DNA of 64,000 nucleotides from Pseudo-nitzschia pungens (taxonomy: Eukaryota; Bacillariophyta; Bacillariophyceae; Bacillariales; Bacillariaceae). The translations under genes were made by a program, and so were the position numbers. Below, piece after piece: positions 1 to 9,980 of this stretch; position 1 is the first letter of the stretch, and every line of letters begins with the position of its first letter. Below the pieces are notes generated by a model. It was not told where the DNA came from. It did no database searches and saw only the letters and a program-made list of their open reading frames with translations. The stretch spans positions 3,836,501-3,900,500 of the forward strand of contig CM074760.1 of assembly GCA_037355855.1 (NCBI GenBank), in the 5' to 3' direction.

Positions 1-936
1 TGTTGTGTTGTTGTTGGTTGTTCCTGAGCAGTTGGTTGCTGTTCAGTATCAATTATTCCATCTTCCATGGTTTCAGAACGCCTGTTATTAAACTCTCCGG
101 TCTCGATATCAAATACGTCTTGGCCATCTCCAAACTCTGCCTTTTGACCAATCAAATACTTGATCCTCTTTGCCTCTTTCACATACCAGGAACATTACGG
201 AAAAAAGTTTTTTTGAGAAAATTTCCATATTCATGCGCGTTGCGCGCAATAAATTTTTAACGGCTGTTTTTTGTTGAATATCCACTTTAACGGCTGTACG
301 AGTACGCAGAGTGTCCTCAAAACTGTCCTCAAAACGTGTCCTCAAAAAGTGTCCTCAACGATTTTGTCCTCAACAGACTGTCCTCAACCATTATGTCCTC
401 AACAATTATGTCCTCAACGTTTTGTCCTCAACCTCAACGTTGAAGTCATAGAGGTTGAGGACAAAACGTTGAGGACATAATTGTTGAGGACATAATGGTT
501 GAGGACAGTCTGTTGAGGACAAAATCGTTGAGGACCCTTTTTGAGGACAATCGTTTTGAGGACAAAGATGACAGTTTAAGACCGTTAAATTATGGTTGCT
601 CTTCTTTAATTAAAAATATAGAAGAGGCGTTCTTTTTGAGAGTAGTCGCGCGCACAATGCGCATGAAAATGGAAATTTTCCAGAAAAGTTTTTTTTTTCC
701 ATAATGTTCCAGGGACACTTTGGATCTCCAGTGGGTATGGTTTGGCGGTGGAAAGTTGCATATTTTCTTCTAATTGAATCAACGTCTCTTCCGGGGAACT
801 TTTCAGAGTGTTTATCAGCCACTGCCTGCCACTCGTCGGGTCCGATGGGTAAGACTTCTTCCAAACAAGCAAACATGTGAGTCAGCTTGGCGTTGCTGTA
901 GTTGCCGGCCCCATGTTTTCTTCCTTTTCTGGGCAT
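1..936 (-). pseudogene. DUF6818-type (Myb/SANT-like) gene split by a foldback transposon; 3' end beyond the window
   Basis: The coding sequence starts at the ATG at 936 on the minus strand and reads MPRKGRKHGAG..., then a block with LEEVLPIGPDEW, FPGRD and IRRKYA up to TGDPKCP. This is the pattern of the DUF6818 family, a Myb/SANT-like presumed DNA-binding domain. At 712 the frame enters the foldback element. On its other side, from 186 down to 1, the same domain resumes with YVKEAKRIKYLIGQKAEFGDG and a Gln/Thr-rich tail. Deleting 187-712 joins the halves in frame (Cys-Pro-Tyr-Val), so the break is a single clean insertion. The element is not a multiple of three long and carries stops, so the gene is disrupted unless the insert is spliced out. 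The family name is from memory of its sequence pattern; function is unknown. Confidence 0.72.
187..712. mobile_element. Foldback (long-palindrome) element, copy 1
   Basis: A 526-bp near-perfect palindrome. The ends read CAGGAACATTACGG and CCATAATGTTCCAG. Each arm carries an array of TGTCCTCAA (left) or TTGAGGACA (right) motifs spaced about 13-16 bp apart, and the two arms meet at a 15-nt loop at 436-450. It encodes no protein. It sits inside the DUF6818-type gene. No clear target-site duplication is visible at the boundaries. Confidence 0.88.
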
Positions 937-1355
937 TTTGCTTTGCAAGGATCAACAGCAGTTCCAAAACGAGTGATTGATAAGCAGTTCAGGGAAACAA
1001 TTAACCGAACGCAAGAGGTACACATGTTGTGAAATTTGAAACACAACTTGACGATTTACAGAACACATGTTCCAAATTTTTCAATGACTGACATCCCTTC
1101 GCAGACTAAAATTTCGATCAGTTTTTTGATTTTTAGATTCTGTTGGGAATTTTTTCAGAGAATCAGATTATGACAGTCGAGGTGCATCCTCTGTCATAAT
1201 CTGATTTTGAATTTGCATTATTTGCATCAATTAGGACTAAATCCTTTCCCGAAAACCTAAATTGACCATTATTATATAAACTTTTAATGTAATTAATGTT
1301 TTCAGGAATCACTCATTATTATCATTAGAAGTAACCTTAACATATTACCAAAGTA
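937..1355. other. AT-rich spacer, no gene seen
   Basis: Between the start of the split DUF6818-type gene and the mariner-like element I see no coding sequence. The only structure is the hairpin at 1161-1206. Confidence 0.6.
1161..1206. repeat. Perfect 16-bp hairpin
   Basis: AATCAGATTATGACAG at 1161-1176 is followed after 14 nt by its exact reverse complement at 1191-1206. It lies about 225 bp upstream of the minus-strand DUF6818 start codon and belongs to no recognised element. Confidence 0.85.
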
Positions 1356-2435
1356 CTTCCTCCGTTCCGAAATATGTGTGCGCTTCTCACATACAAGCTT
1401 GTGTATCAATCAATTTTCAACCAATTCAAATCATTCTTTTTGGGTTAAACTCTCCTCAACTAAGTCCTTATGCCTGGTTAGACACTGATAGGCTCACACT
1501 AATGGTCTGCCTTTCATTAGGACTTGAAAATGGCCCGTTTTGCCCTTCAAATGTGATTTTACCGGTTGAAAGGGTTCCACCTGGCATTTGAACCTTGGGG
1601 AAGGTTCTTTCGAAAGCTAAGACACTGAATTTTTGTCCAGGTATAGGTAATAGAAACAAGAAGAGAGTTCTTGTCTTTCATTTTATCATCCAAAGATAGC
1701 CTATTTTTCGTGTCGATTAATTAATTAAAATTAATTAATTCTTGTATTTTGCGTGATAACACTCTTAGTTAATTTTAATTATCACGGTGATTTTGATGCG
1801 CACCTATTATTTTGATGTTTGTGGCACAACTTCTACACGTTTTCTACACAAACGAACAGGAACATTATGGAAAAAAGTTTTTTTTGAGAAAAATTTCTAT
1901 ATTCATGCACGTAAAATTGATGTAATTTTTAATGATGTAATTTTTAACGGCTGTTTTTTGTTAAATATACACTTTAACGGCTGGATGTACGAGTATTTAG
2001 AGTGTCCTCAAAACTGTCCTCAAAACGTGTCCTCAACGATTTTGTCCTCAACAGACTGTCCTCAACCATTTTGTCCTCAACAATTATGTCCTCAACGTTT
2101 TGTCCTCAACCTCAACGTTGAAGTCATAGAGGTTGAGGACAAAACGTTGAGGACATAATTGTTGAGGACAAAATGGTTGAGGACAGTCTGTTGAGGACAA
2201 AATTGTTGAGGACACGTTTTGATGACAATCGTTTTTTAGGACAAAGATGACGGTTGAAGACGGTCGCTCTTCTTTAATTATTAAAAATATAGAAGAGCCG
2301 TTATTGCCCTAAGATTTTTTTGAGAGTAGTCGCGCGCATGAAAATGGAAATTTTCCAGAAAAGTTTTTTTTCCATAATGTTCCAGTTGATTGGGAACGCA
2401 CACGTTTGCGCACAGTTATTTCGGAACGGAGGAAG
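1356..2435. mobile_element. Stowaway/mariner-like element containing foldback copy 2
   Basis: The left end CTTCCTCCGTTCCGAAATA (1356-1374) recurs as its exact reverse complement ending at 2435, and the inverted repeats go on with TGTGCGC on both sides. The left end is preceded by TA; the right flank is CA, so a TA target duplication is not intact. Without the 529-bp foldback insert the element would be about 551 bp. No transposase ORF is present, so it is a non-autonomous (MITE-type) element. The end sequence resembles the CTCCCTCCGT(T/C)CC-AAATA ends of plant Stowaway/mariner elements. Confidence 0.75.
1857..2385. mobile_element. Foldback (long-palindrome) element, copy 2
   Basis: Same family as the element at 187-712, with the same CAGGAACATT ends, the same TGTCCTCAA arrays and an identical 15-nt loop (2114-2128). 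It lacks one motif unit of the left arm found in copy 1 and differs by small changes in the outer arms. It is inserted inside the mariner-like element. Confidence 0.88.
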
Positions 2436-3367
2436 CATTATTTTTTGTGCAGGCCACGTATATCTTAGCGTATGTGTTCTCTTTTCCGGAAGTAGTGGGT
2501 GAGAAGGAAGAAGTTTTGTACCGCAGTAATTTTTATCCATTTTTATTATTTATGTGAAATCTGCGAACACACTATGTTACTTCTTATTGTGCCTCAAGCG
2601 CAGAACCATAGCATTTTCATGCCTCTTCTTAAGGTTCCAAACTCTTAAAGTGATATTATTTAGTCTGAACTGGCTGTATTTTCGATTCAGCTTGAAATGC
2701 TTGAAATTCCGTCTTAATTGTACGATTGGTATCAGGTACATGTACACATCGATAGCCAGGCAACACAACGTTTCGTCCGTTATTTATTCCGAACTGATGT
2801 TCGCTCAGTTCATTCCGAGTAGACGTAACCTGCTAGTGCGAACCGGTAACCTTACGTCGCTATGTATTATTATTGCTACTAATAGAAGTAAAAATAGTAC
2901 AAGGAGTAGTACTAATAATTACTTGTACAATACAGTAATATGTCCCTTCGGTAAGAGTCGTTCACATACCGACCTAAGTAAAGTGAAGGAGTCGCTCTAA
3001 AGACGGTTCAACAAAAATTGAAAATGGAGCTTCCGATATTTTATTTTATTTGCAGTCGCGATTTCAATTTTGTCTCGTGCATTCCCCGCTCCAGAACATT
3101 TTTCAATTTCTACCCGTAGCAAAAGTTAAAGCTGCGTGCGAAGTGTCGTACTTTCACGTGTCGCACTGATAGATCGCTGTGCGCATTCTGTCGGACAGTA
3201 TTTTCGATTTCTCGCTTTACATCTTCACTTTCGCGTCTGCCTTGAGTCGAATCACCATTCAATCGATGTAAACCGATTTAGATAAGCTTGGTTTACAATC
3301 TCTGATAGAACGAGAATTCCCGACCCATTGCGAATAACCTCTCGCTAACTTGAAACCCTCCTGTACC
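2436..3367. other. Intergenic, no supported gene
   Basis: No coding sequence with an ATG start or recognisable protein is visible. The last few hundred bases are presumably the promoter and 5' UTR of the RING gene, but I see no defined motif. Confidence 0.5.
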
Positions 3368-4138
3368 ATGGCAAACTTATGTCCCAACCCGCAACCGGAT
3401 AGATTTTCCGCGAAAATTTCGGAAGAAATCAACTGCTCCATCTGCCTGGATATTTTGGTCCGTCCACAAACTCTTGTGCCGTGCGGACATTCCTTTTGCA
3501 AGGGCTGCTGCACTTCCGATCACCAACTTTGTTTTGACAAGTGTCCCCAATGCCGGCAACCTGTGGAAGGAATGGTACCATCGAGACAACTCGAGAACCT
3601 GATCGAAACGCTAGTAACGGTTCCAAATCTACTCTTCAAAAACGACGACGACAAGGAGCATTATATGAAGAGGAAAAAGAAAGAAAACGAAACGAAATGT
3701 GAGATACAGAGTCGAAAGCGACCAAGACACAACGGATGGAGTTCTCATTCGGGTTCACATTCGAGTTCACATTCGAGTTCACATTCGATCTCGTTCGGCG
3801 ATCCGCATTCGACTTCACATTCGAGCTCGTATTCGAGTTATCATGATTCCCACACCCGGCAGGAAACCCCAGCCAATTGGTATCGCCTCCATCCTCCCAC
3901 GGGAAATGACACTGATTTCTACGATCATATGGTGGCACCCCTTCCCCCACCCTATGACTTCCGACCGGTTCCCGTCTTCAACTCGGGGCGCTCTGTTTCT
4001 ACATCTAGTGAATCTCGCGTTCGAATGGGATCCAGGGCAGGTTCCACGGAAAGAAGACATTCGGGTTCTCACGACTACTGTATCACACCCGGCGGCTCCA
4101 GTGGTATTTCGGCAACCGATCCCATCTGTATCGACTAG
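3368..4138 (+). CDS. RING-finger protein, probable E3 ubiquitin ligase
   Basis: A 256-residue single-exon protein. I start it at the ATG at 3368, in the strong context accATGg; the frame is open a few codons upstream without an ATG. A C3HC4 RING domain lies near residues 20-65: CSICLDIL, then PCGHSFC, then a final CPQCR, which supply the zinc ligands. RING domains of this kind recruit E2 ubiquitin-conjugating enzymes. The domain is followed by a basic KRKKKENE stretch (possible nuclear signal) and a low-complexity His/Ser region with repeated HSSSHSSS from a short tandem DNA repeat near 3745-3840. The C-terminal part has no recognised domain. The substrate is unknown. Confidence 0.82.
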   Translation: MANLCPNPQPDRFSAKISEEINCSICLDILVRPQTLVPCGHSFCKGCCTSDHQLCFDKCPQCRQPVEGMVPSRQLENLIETLVTVPNLLFKNDDDKEHYMKRKKKENETKCEIQSRKRPRHNGWSSHSGSHSSSHSSSHSISFGDPHSTSHSSSYSSYHDSHTRQETPANWYRLHPPTGNDTDFYDHMVAPLPPPYDFRPVPVFNSGRSVSTSSESRVRMGSRAGSTERRHSGSHDYCITPGGSSGISATDPICID

Positions 4139-6667
4139 TCAGTCTTCTTTCACTACGTTGCGTAGGAAGGAACCACGCATTTGTTGGGAACAGTACGAAA
4201 CATAAAATACCGGAAGGCGTTTGCTTCTTCATTGCTGAAAACCGGAGTGGTAAATGCGATTAACTTTCACTCGAACACACTACCGGAGCTCAGCACATGA
4301 GTCGAATCAATCCTACCCGAACTTCTCATTTTCAGACAATAGGTAAGTCGTATTGTTTCAGCCACGAAATTGATTGCAATCTAATGCGTCTTGAACAATA
4401 TTAGTTCAGTAAATCAAAAAACACTGTTGTTGTGATAGAGTAAATCATAGGATGACATCATTTTTCATCGGATTCAATTGTTGTTATAATCACCATACGA
4501 GTTCGTAGTCGTGCCGGTAAGGTCTTACCTTACACTCATTTTTCGGTAACTTTCTCTGGGATTAAAATTCTTTGAAGCAGGAGGGACCAAACAATGCCTG
4601 TTTGAACTCAGAGTGCCTAGTTCAAAGTACCAACCAAGTCTCCGAGGATCGGAAGACGATCATAATTTAAGCGTGGGTCTACAGAAACTTACACATCCGG
4701 GTTATTTTGGACGCAGAATATCGATTATGTCCGTTTTCTGTCTTTGCGACCAACGGATAGAGTACCATTTAAGCTGCACCCCCATGTGTTTTTTTTAATA
4801 TAACTCCAGATAGTTAAAAAGTTATGGGATTTAGAAGGTGAGCACAGAACCGAACTGCCATGTTGGTAGTAGTTGTAATGGAATTTTTTTTCATCTTGTC
4901 AGCTGGTCGCGCATGCCCGAATATTGAGTTTCTGAGAAGGAATGGAAACGGGAATGGAAACGAAAATTGACACCGTGTATTTAGTCAGATATTTTTCCAA
5001 AATTCGTCTCCCAAACTTCTTTTGCCTTTTTCTCGAAAACTACTTTTGCGCGCACCATTTTCAACATCCGGGTTCGGTGTAAGTTTCTGTAGACCCACGC
5101 TTATTTTTATAGAAAACGCTTCTTCCTCTACGTAAGGTTACCGTATCACAAGTGCAATCATGAGTTTTTCTACCGGTATGTTACGGTTTGTACCGTGGAT
5201 CATCGGTACGAAAAGAGGAAAAACAACCGTTTAAACCGTTACGTCCGAGTACGCATTCTTGTACAGTAAATCTTACCGGTAGTTACAAGGTAAACCTTAC
5301 TTCCTGTTCCAATAACGTATGATTTTGATCTCCGTGTGTGAAGCTCCGGCGATTGAAGATGGTGCATTAAATCAGACTGCTATTAGTTCTTTGTTTATCT
5401 ACCGGTAAGGTTACCTGCTGTGGTGATGAGCTTGGTATTCGGGATGATGCTCATAACCTGCGAAATGCTGTTGTGCTCCTATTCTGATGTGATTAACGCA
5501 TGTACCGTACGGTATTACAAAAAGAGTGAGGTTATTCACTAGTTGCTAGGGATTCATCCTCACATGATCATGTTGTGGAGTAACCTTACTTTACGAAGGA
5601 ACCTGAAACCTTACTTCGTACGTAAGTTATTTCCGCATTCGTTTGGCTTTACAGTAGTCTTACCGGTACCGGTAACTTACCTGGTAAGATATGAAGTAAG
5701 GTCTTACGAAGTAAGGTTACTGACTGTTACCAGGTAACTTATCCTAATACTAGTACGTAGTAGTATCGTCGTAAGTTCGAGCAGGTGTGAAGGTGTCAAA
5801 CATCGTACGTAACCTTACTTCGTACATAGTCTATCCCTAACCCCTTCAGTCATTCTCATCTAAAGATCTGATTACGACTAATGTTACCAAAAAGTACAAA
5901 AATAGCTCTAAGTCTTACCGTAAGACCTCACTTGTGCCTGTTACCGGTAAGGTTAAACCTTACCATGGTAACTTACCTGATACGGTAATTAACTTACCCG
6001 TCCATGACCCACGTGAACTACAAACTGTGTCTACCGATAGGTACCAGATAAGGTATGATATTACGTTAGAGTAAGAGGCTTCTCTCTACAGGACTTCAGT
6101 TGTCAGCATACAGAGTACTGAGATACCGGTACAGCTCTCTGAGCTGTTCTTCTTTATTTGTATCATGTGTACATGAATATGTACTTTCAAATAATCTTCT
6201 TTCGAGAAGTTCTTCTTTCTTCCTTATTGTGGTCGCGAACTCATTTTGAGGTTCGCCACGCCAACTCTGATTCATTCGGCAGATTGACGCATTGAGTTTG
6301 AAGAAAGATCACAACTCAGCGGAGAGAAATCACGAAGAAGCCATACCGGTACAGAGAAAGCAAAGAAAACTCGAAATGAACGAAAATCCGCCGATGACTC
6401 GCGGTAAGCCACCTGTCACTCATCATTCCCTGAGAAAATACCAGCTTGACTTATTCCTCATTGGAAGTCCCGGTGCAGAAAGTCGACGACAATCGGCCCT
6501 CTGTCGCTGACTCCAAGTCCATTCTGGAAGCAAGACTTACGAAGTAGGCACTGCTGTTCCTGGTGTTCGCCATTGTGTCGATGGATATGGACAAAATTCG
6601 CATCAGCAATCCCAAACGACCACGACATTGCCCTCCACACACTCACTCCAAACACATAGAGCACACG
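4139..6667. other. Long intergenic region rich in GTAAG/CTTAC and ACCGGT words, with one MITE
   Basis: No gene is supported in about 2.5 kb. Apart from the MITE at 4670-5101, the interval (especially 5100-6130) is crowded with short words such as GTAAGGTTAC, CTTACCGGTA and AACTTACC on both strands. The stretch at about 6290-6660 could be 5' UTR or an upstream non-coding exon of the ankyrin gene; a splice-donor-like GGTAAGCC at about 6402 and an acceptor-like GTGCAG near 6478 are present. Confidence 0.55.
4670..5101. mobile_element. 432-bp MITE with perfect terminal inverted repeats and TA duplication
   Basis: The ends begin AGCGTGGGTCTACAGAAACT and continue to a perfect inverted repeat of 25 bp at both ends. 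TA flanks the element on each side (4668-4669 and 5102-5103), the target preference of Tc1/mariner-type elements. There is no coding capacity. A family transposase is not visible in this window. Confidence 0.83.
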
Positions 6668-7724
6668 ATGACAATGGAGGCCATCCAGTCACGGTCATCG
6701 GGAAACGGCGAGGAAGCCTCGCGTGAGTGACAGAGATCTCACCTGTTGTCTCCACGCTCTTATTCATGCCCTCTCTGACAATGTTGACGCTTCTTTTCCT
6801 TCTCACCCGTAATCACCTTTTCTTCACTTGATTGCAGCCGAACCGAAGACATCACCACCCACATCCACAGAACACTCAACACAAACCACCACAACTAACT
6901 CACAGCTATCGTTTGATCCCATGACTAGTTCAGTAGCAAAGAGGCGATATGCACAGACACAGAGATCCACGAGCGCCACGACGTTTGGCTCCGAAGGAAC
7001 GAAATGCGGAAAGCAGGCTCAATTGAGCAAAATAGAACGATGCGCGAGAGCTCGTGACGCAGAAAAAGACGACGATTGCGACATTCGGAAGACTCTGATT
7101 TCAAAGAAAGAGACCAAGCTTTTCGCCGATCTACCCGATGTGAACGATGAGAGAATGAGTCCGGACGAATACCTGCACAAACTCGTTTTCGCAACGTGTG
7201 GAATGGATCTAGAGCCGAAGAAAGCCAAATCGCTCAATGACTTCTTCGTCAAAGTAACCGATGATCAGATTGCCGCCTACACTATGACGGTGGTGTCCGC
7301 GTGCCGGAACAACGACCTCGATGCCCTCAAAAAGCTTCACTCGGAAGAGGGTCAAACGATGAACTGCTTCAATCGCTTTGGGGAAAGTCTGCTTACGATG
7401 GCCTGTCGAAGGGGATTCGAGGCCATCGTTGAATTTCTCTTGGAGCAATCGGACGTGGACGTGCGCATTTGCGATGATAGCGGGAGGACGGTCCTGCACG
7501 ACGCCTGTTGGAATCCGTCTCCGCAACTCAAGATTTGCCAGTGGATAATGGCACGCGATCCATCCTTGTTCTTCATCGCGGACAACCGGGGTTGCACGCC
7601 ATTTCAATATGCGCGTCCAGAACACTGGGGAATCTGGAGGCAGTTTTTATCAGACAACAAGGATTCGCTTCAAGCATTGCGGGCGGATGATGTGAAATCA
7701 AAACTATCAAAGCAGCAACAATAA
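6668..7724 (+). CDS. Ankyrin-repeat protein (two exons)
   Basis: Proposed exons are 6668-6722 and 6838-7724. Exon 1 reads MTMEAIQSRSSGNGEEAS; the intron starts GTGAGT and ends TTGATTGCAG, and the join gives ...EEASPEPKTSPP, in phase. The predicted protein is about 313 residues. The N-terminal half is polar, with Ser/Thr-rich and charged stretches. The C-terminal half has ankyrin-type repeats: FGESLLTMACRRGFEAIVEFLL, SGRTVLHDACWNP and RGCTPFQYARPEHWG. Such repeats mediate protein-protein contacts. Ankyrin proteins of this size form large families in diatoms; the partner is unknown. The start could lie further upstream if another 5' exon exists. Confidence 0.75.
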
Positions 7725-8063
7725 GACAGTTTCTCAAACAGTATTAACACCTAACAATGTAAGGTCTATGAACTCTTGTCTCAATTCTTATCGTCGAATC
7801 ACTACTCTGTATATTCCATGGTGAACAGTGTTGTTTGCTGTTGTAGAGAGTATGAAGAGCGTTCCACCTCATCACTAGTTAGGTTTCACATCGCTTGTCC
7901 CCCCGAAAGCACCAACGAGGAACATTCGAACCGCATGAGGCAACCAGAGCGTCAAAAGAACTTTGATTCTAGCCATTCTGCAGAAAACTATCTCAACGCC
8001 TCCTTCGCTTCCAATTGTACACCGTGGCCTAGACACATCTCGAGTCTCCATCGACCGCGTTGT
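7725..8063. other. Spacer between convergent ankyrin and PRL1 genes
   Basis: A 339-bp interval holding the 3' ends of the two convergent genes. I see no further gene; the long plus-strand frame that begins here is antisense to PRL1. Confidence 0.6.
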
Positions 8064-9980
8064 TCAATAGCGTTGTTTCGACTCCTTGATGCACTTCTTT
8101 CTCCAGGCCACCATGTCGATGGGATCGGTCATTTCCGACGAACTCTCGTCCGCCTTCCAAATCTTGATCGTCTTGTCGGCCTCTCCCGTGATGAGCCGCG
8201 TGCCGGTGCCGTCAAACTCTGTGCAGAAAATGGCGTTCTCGGCGTCGAGGGACCCCGGCTGGACGATCGAGGATCCCGATTGAAAGTTGTAACCGGTCTT
8301 GTAGTCCCAGAACCGAAGGCTTCCGTCGTCTCCCCCGCTGACCAAGACCCCGTCGTCGTTGACGGCCATGGCGTTGACGACGGCATTGTGCCCCGTGTAG
8401 GATTTCAGAAACCTCCCGTCCTTTGCCTGCCAATACTTGAGCGAGTCGGCGGCTCCCGAGACGAACGTGTTTTCGAAGGAGGGTTCCACCAGGGCCCGGA
8501 CGCTCTTTTGGTGGTGCGTCAGGGTGGTCATGCACTTGCCGGCCGCCAGGTCCCAGAGCTTGATGGTGGAGTCCATGCTCCCGGTCACCACCTGCGGATC
8601 GGTGGATCGCGCCAGGATCGACGCGACGGTGTTGTCGTGCCCTCCCAGGACGTGGATCTGGGTCTTGGTGCGAATATCCCAGACCCTGGCAACGGCGTCC
8701 CGACCCCCCGTCACCAGCAGGTCCAGCGTCGGGTGGAGTTTCAGGGAAAAGACCCCGCTCAGGTGGCCGTGGTAGTGTCGGATCACCTGATTCGTTTCCA
8801 GGTCCCAGCACTTGACCATCTTGTCTTCTCCGGCCGAGAAGAGGTACGGGTGGCGGTTCGAAAAGGCCAGGCCGCGGACGGGAGAAATGTGTCCGGTCAG
8901 GGTCAGCTTGAGGGCGTCCGAGGCCCCCACCGAGGCCTTGGCCAGGTCCCAGAGCTTGATGGTGCGATCCGCCGAACCGCTCGCAAACATGTCGTTGGTG
9001 GGATCCATAGCGAGGCTCCGAACCCATCCCTGACGAAAGAACGAGTTTGGTTGCCACGACAAGATCCACGAATGGGTTCCGAAACAAAACAAAACGAAAC
9101 GAAACGACAAGCGTCAGAACACGGAACAAAACCAAAAACCGATTGTCTCCAGCAGGCAGTTTTGCGACACAATGCAAACGAGCGCAAGAATATCGAATAC
9201 CTACCAAATGCGACGACAACACGGTCGATAGTTTCCACGGAGCATGCCACGTGGGTGTGGGTATCTTGAGACGATTCGAGGATGATTTGTTCGATTTCTG
9301 TCAACATCAAAGCAAAGGCAAATCAGGTCAGAAAGAACATTGGAATCGGAGACCTTGCCCGACCGTCACTCGAACCGAGAAACAATTGGATTCGATTTCG
9401 TTTTGTCCAGAGATCACACCGACACGCAAGCCAGCAATTTGGCAATTCCGCAATCCATTACCACCACCACCATTACCACCACCAAGTTCCAAACACTTAC
9501 CACTAGAATACCACCACCACCACCACCACCACCACCATCCGCAGAAGATGGGTCGTTGTTGTTCGATGCTTTTGTTTGGGCATTCTCTGCCCCGGTCGCG
9601 CCCGCTTTTGTCAGGGCCAGCGCCGACGACAGGGGTTGCATGGCATCCTCCGTTGCGTGGCTTCCGGACGCGGCGGCGCTTCGAATGGCCAGGACCCCCC
9701 CGCCGCTCCCCTTGGAATTCGTTTCGGTTCCCGCTCCCGCTCCCGCCCCCGGCGCCGACCGGAGGATGCGCCGCTTGCGACGGTTCACGCTCCGGGCCCG
9801 AATCGTTGGGTCCGCTTCCGGAACAAAGGCCGTCCACGGGTTCACCGCGTACAGGATCCGGGACCGCTTGAGCGAGTGCGCCGCGGAGAGCGATCCGAGG
9901 GCCGCCGCGCCCGGGGCGCTGCCGGCGGTGCCGCTGGGGTTCCCGGCACCGGCAAGAGACGACGACGACGACGACGACAT
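8064..9980 (-). CDS. PRL1: PRL1/PLRG1 (Prp46-type) WD40 splicing factor
   Basis: Three exons give 512 residues, the usual length of the family: 9980-9501, 9297-9205 and 9029-8064. Intron 1 begins GTAAGT and ends GACAG; intron 2 begins GTAGGT and ends CGTCAG. Exon 2 ends with [20 protein letters not shown], the block before the propeller in PRL1/PLRG1, and exon 3 continues [10 protein letters not shown]. Seven WD40 repeats follow, including [22 protein letters not shown] with [20 protein letters not shown] and the late [10 protein letters not shown] and ADKTIKIWK, all diagnostic of the family. It is known as a nuclear component of the Prp19 (NineTeen) complex needed for catalytic activation of the spliceosome. 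The N-terminus has a poly-Ser run and a nine-Gly run encoded by trinucleotide repeats. Convergent with the ankyrin gene. Confidence 0.95.

Noticed and set aside
2554..3000. 148-codon plus-strand frame
   Set aside because: Starts at a GTG, with no ATG start; Leu/Phe/Ser-rich translation typical of AT-rich non-coding DNA.
7776..9269. 497-codon plus-strand frame
   Set aside because: It is antisense to PRL1 exons; its composition mirrors the WD40 codons and no protein family appears in it.
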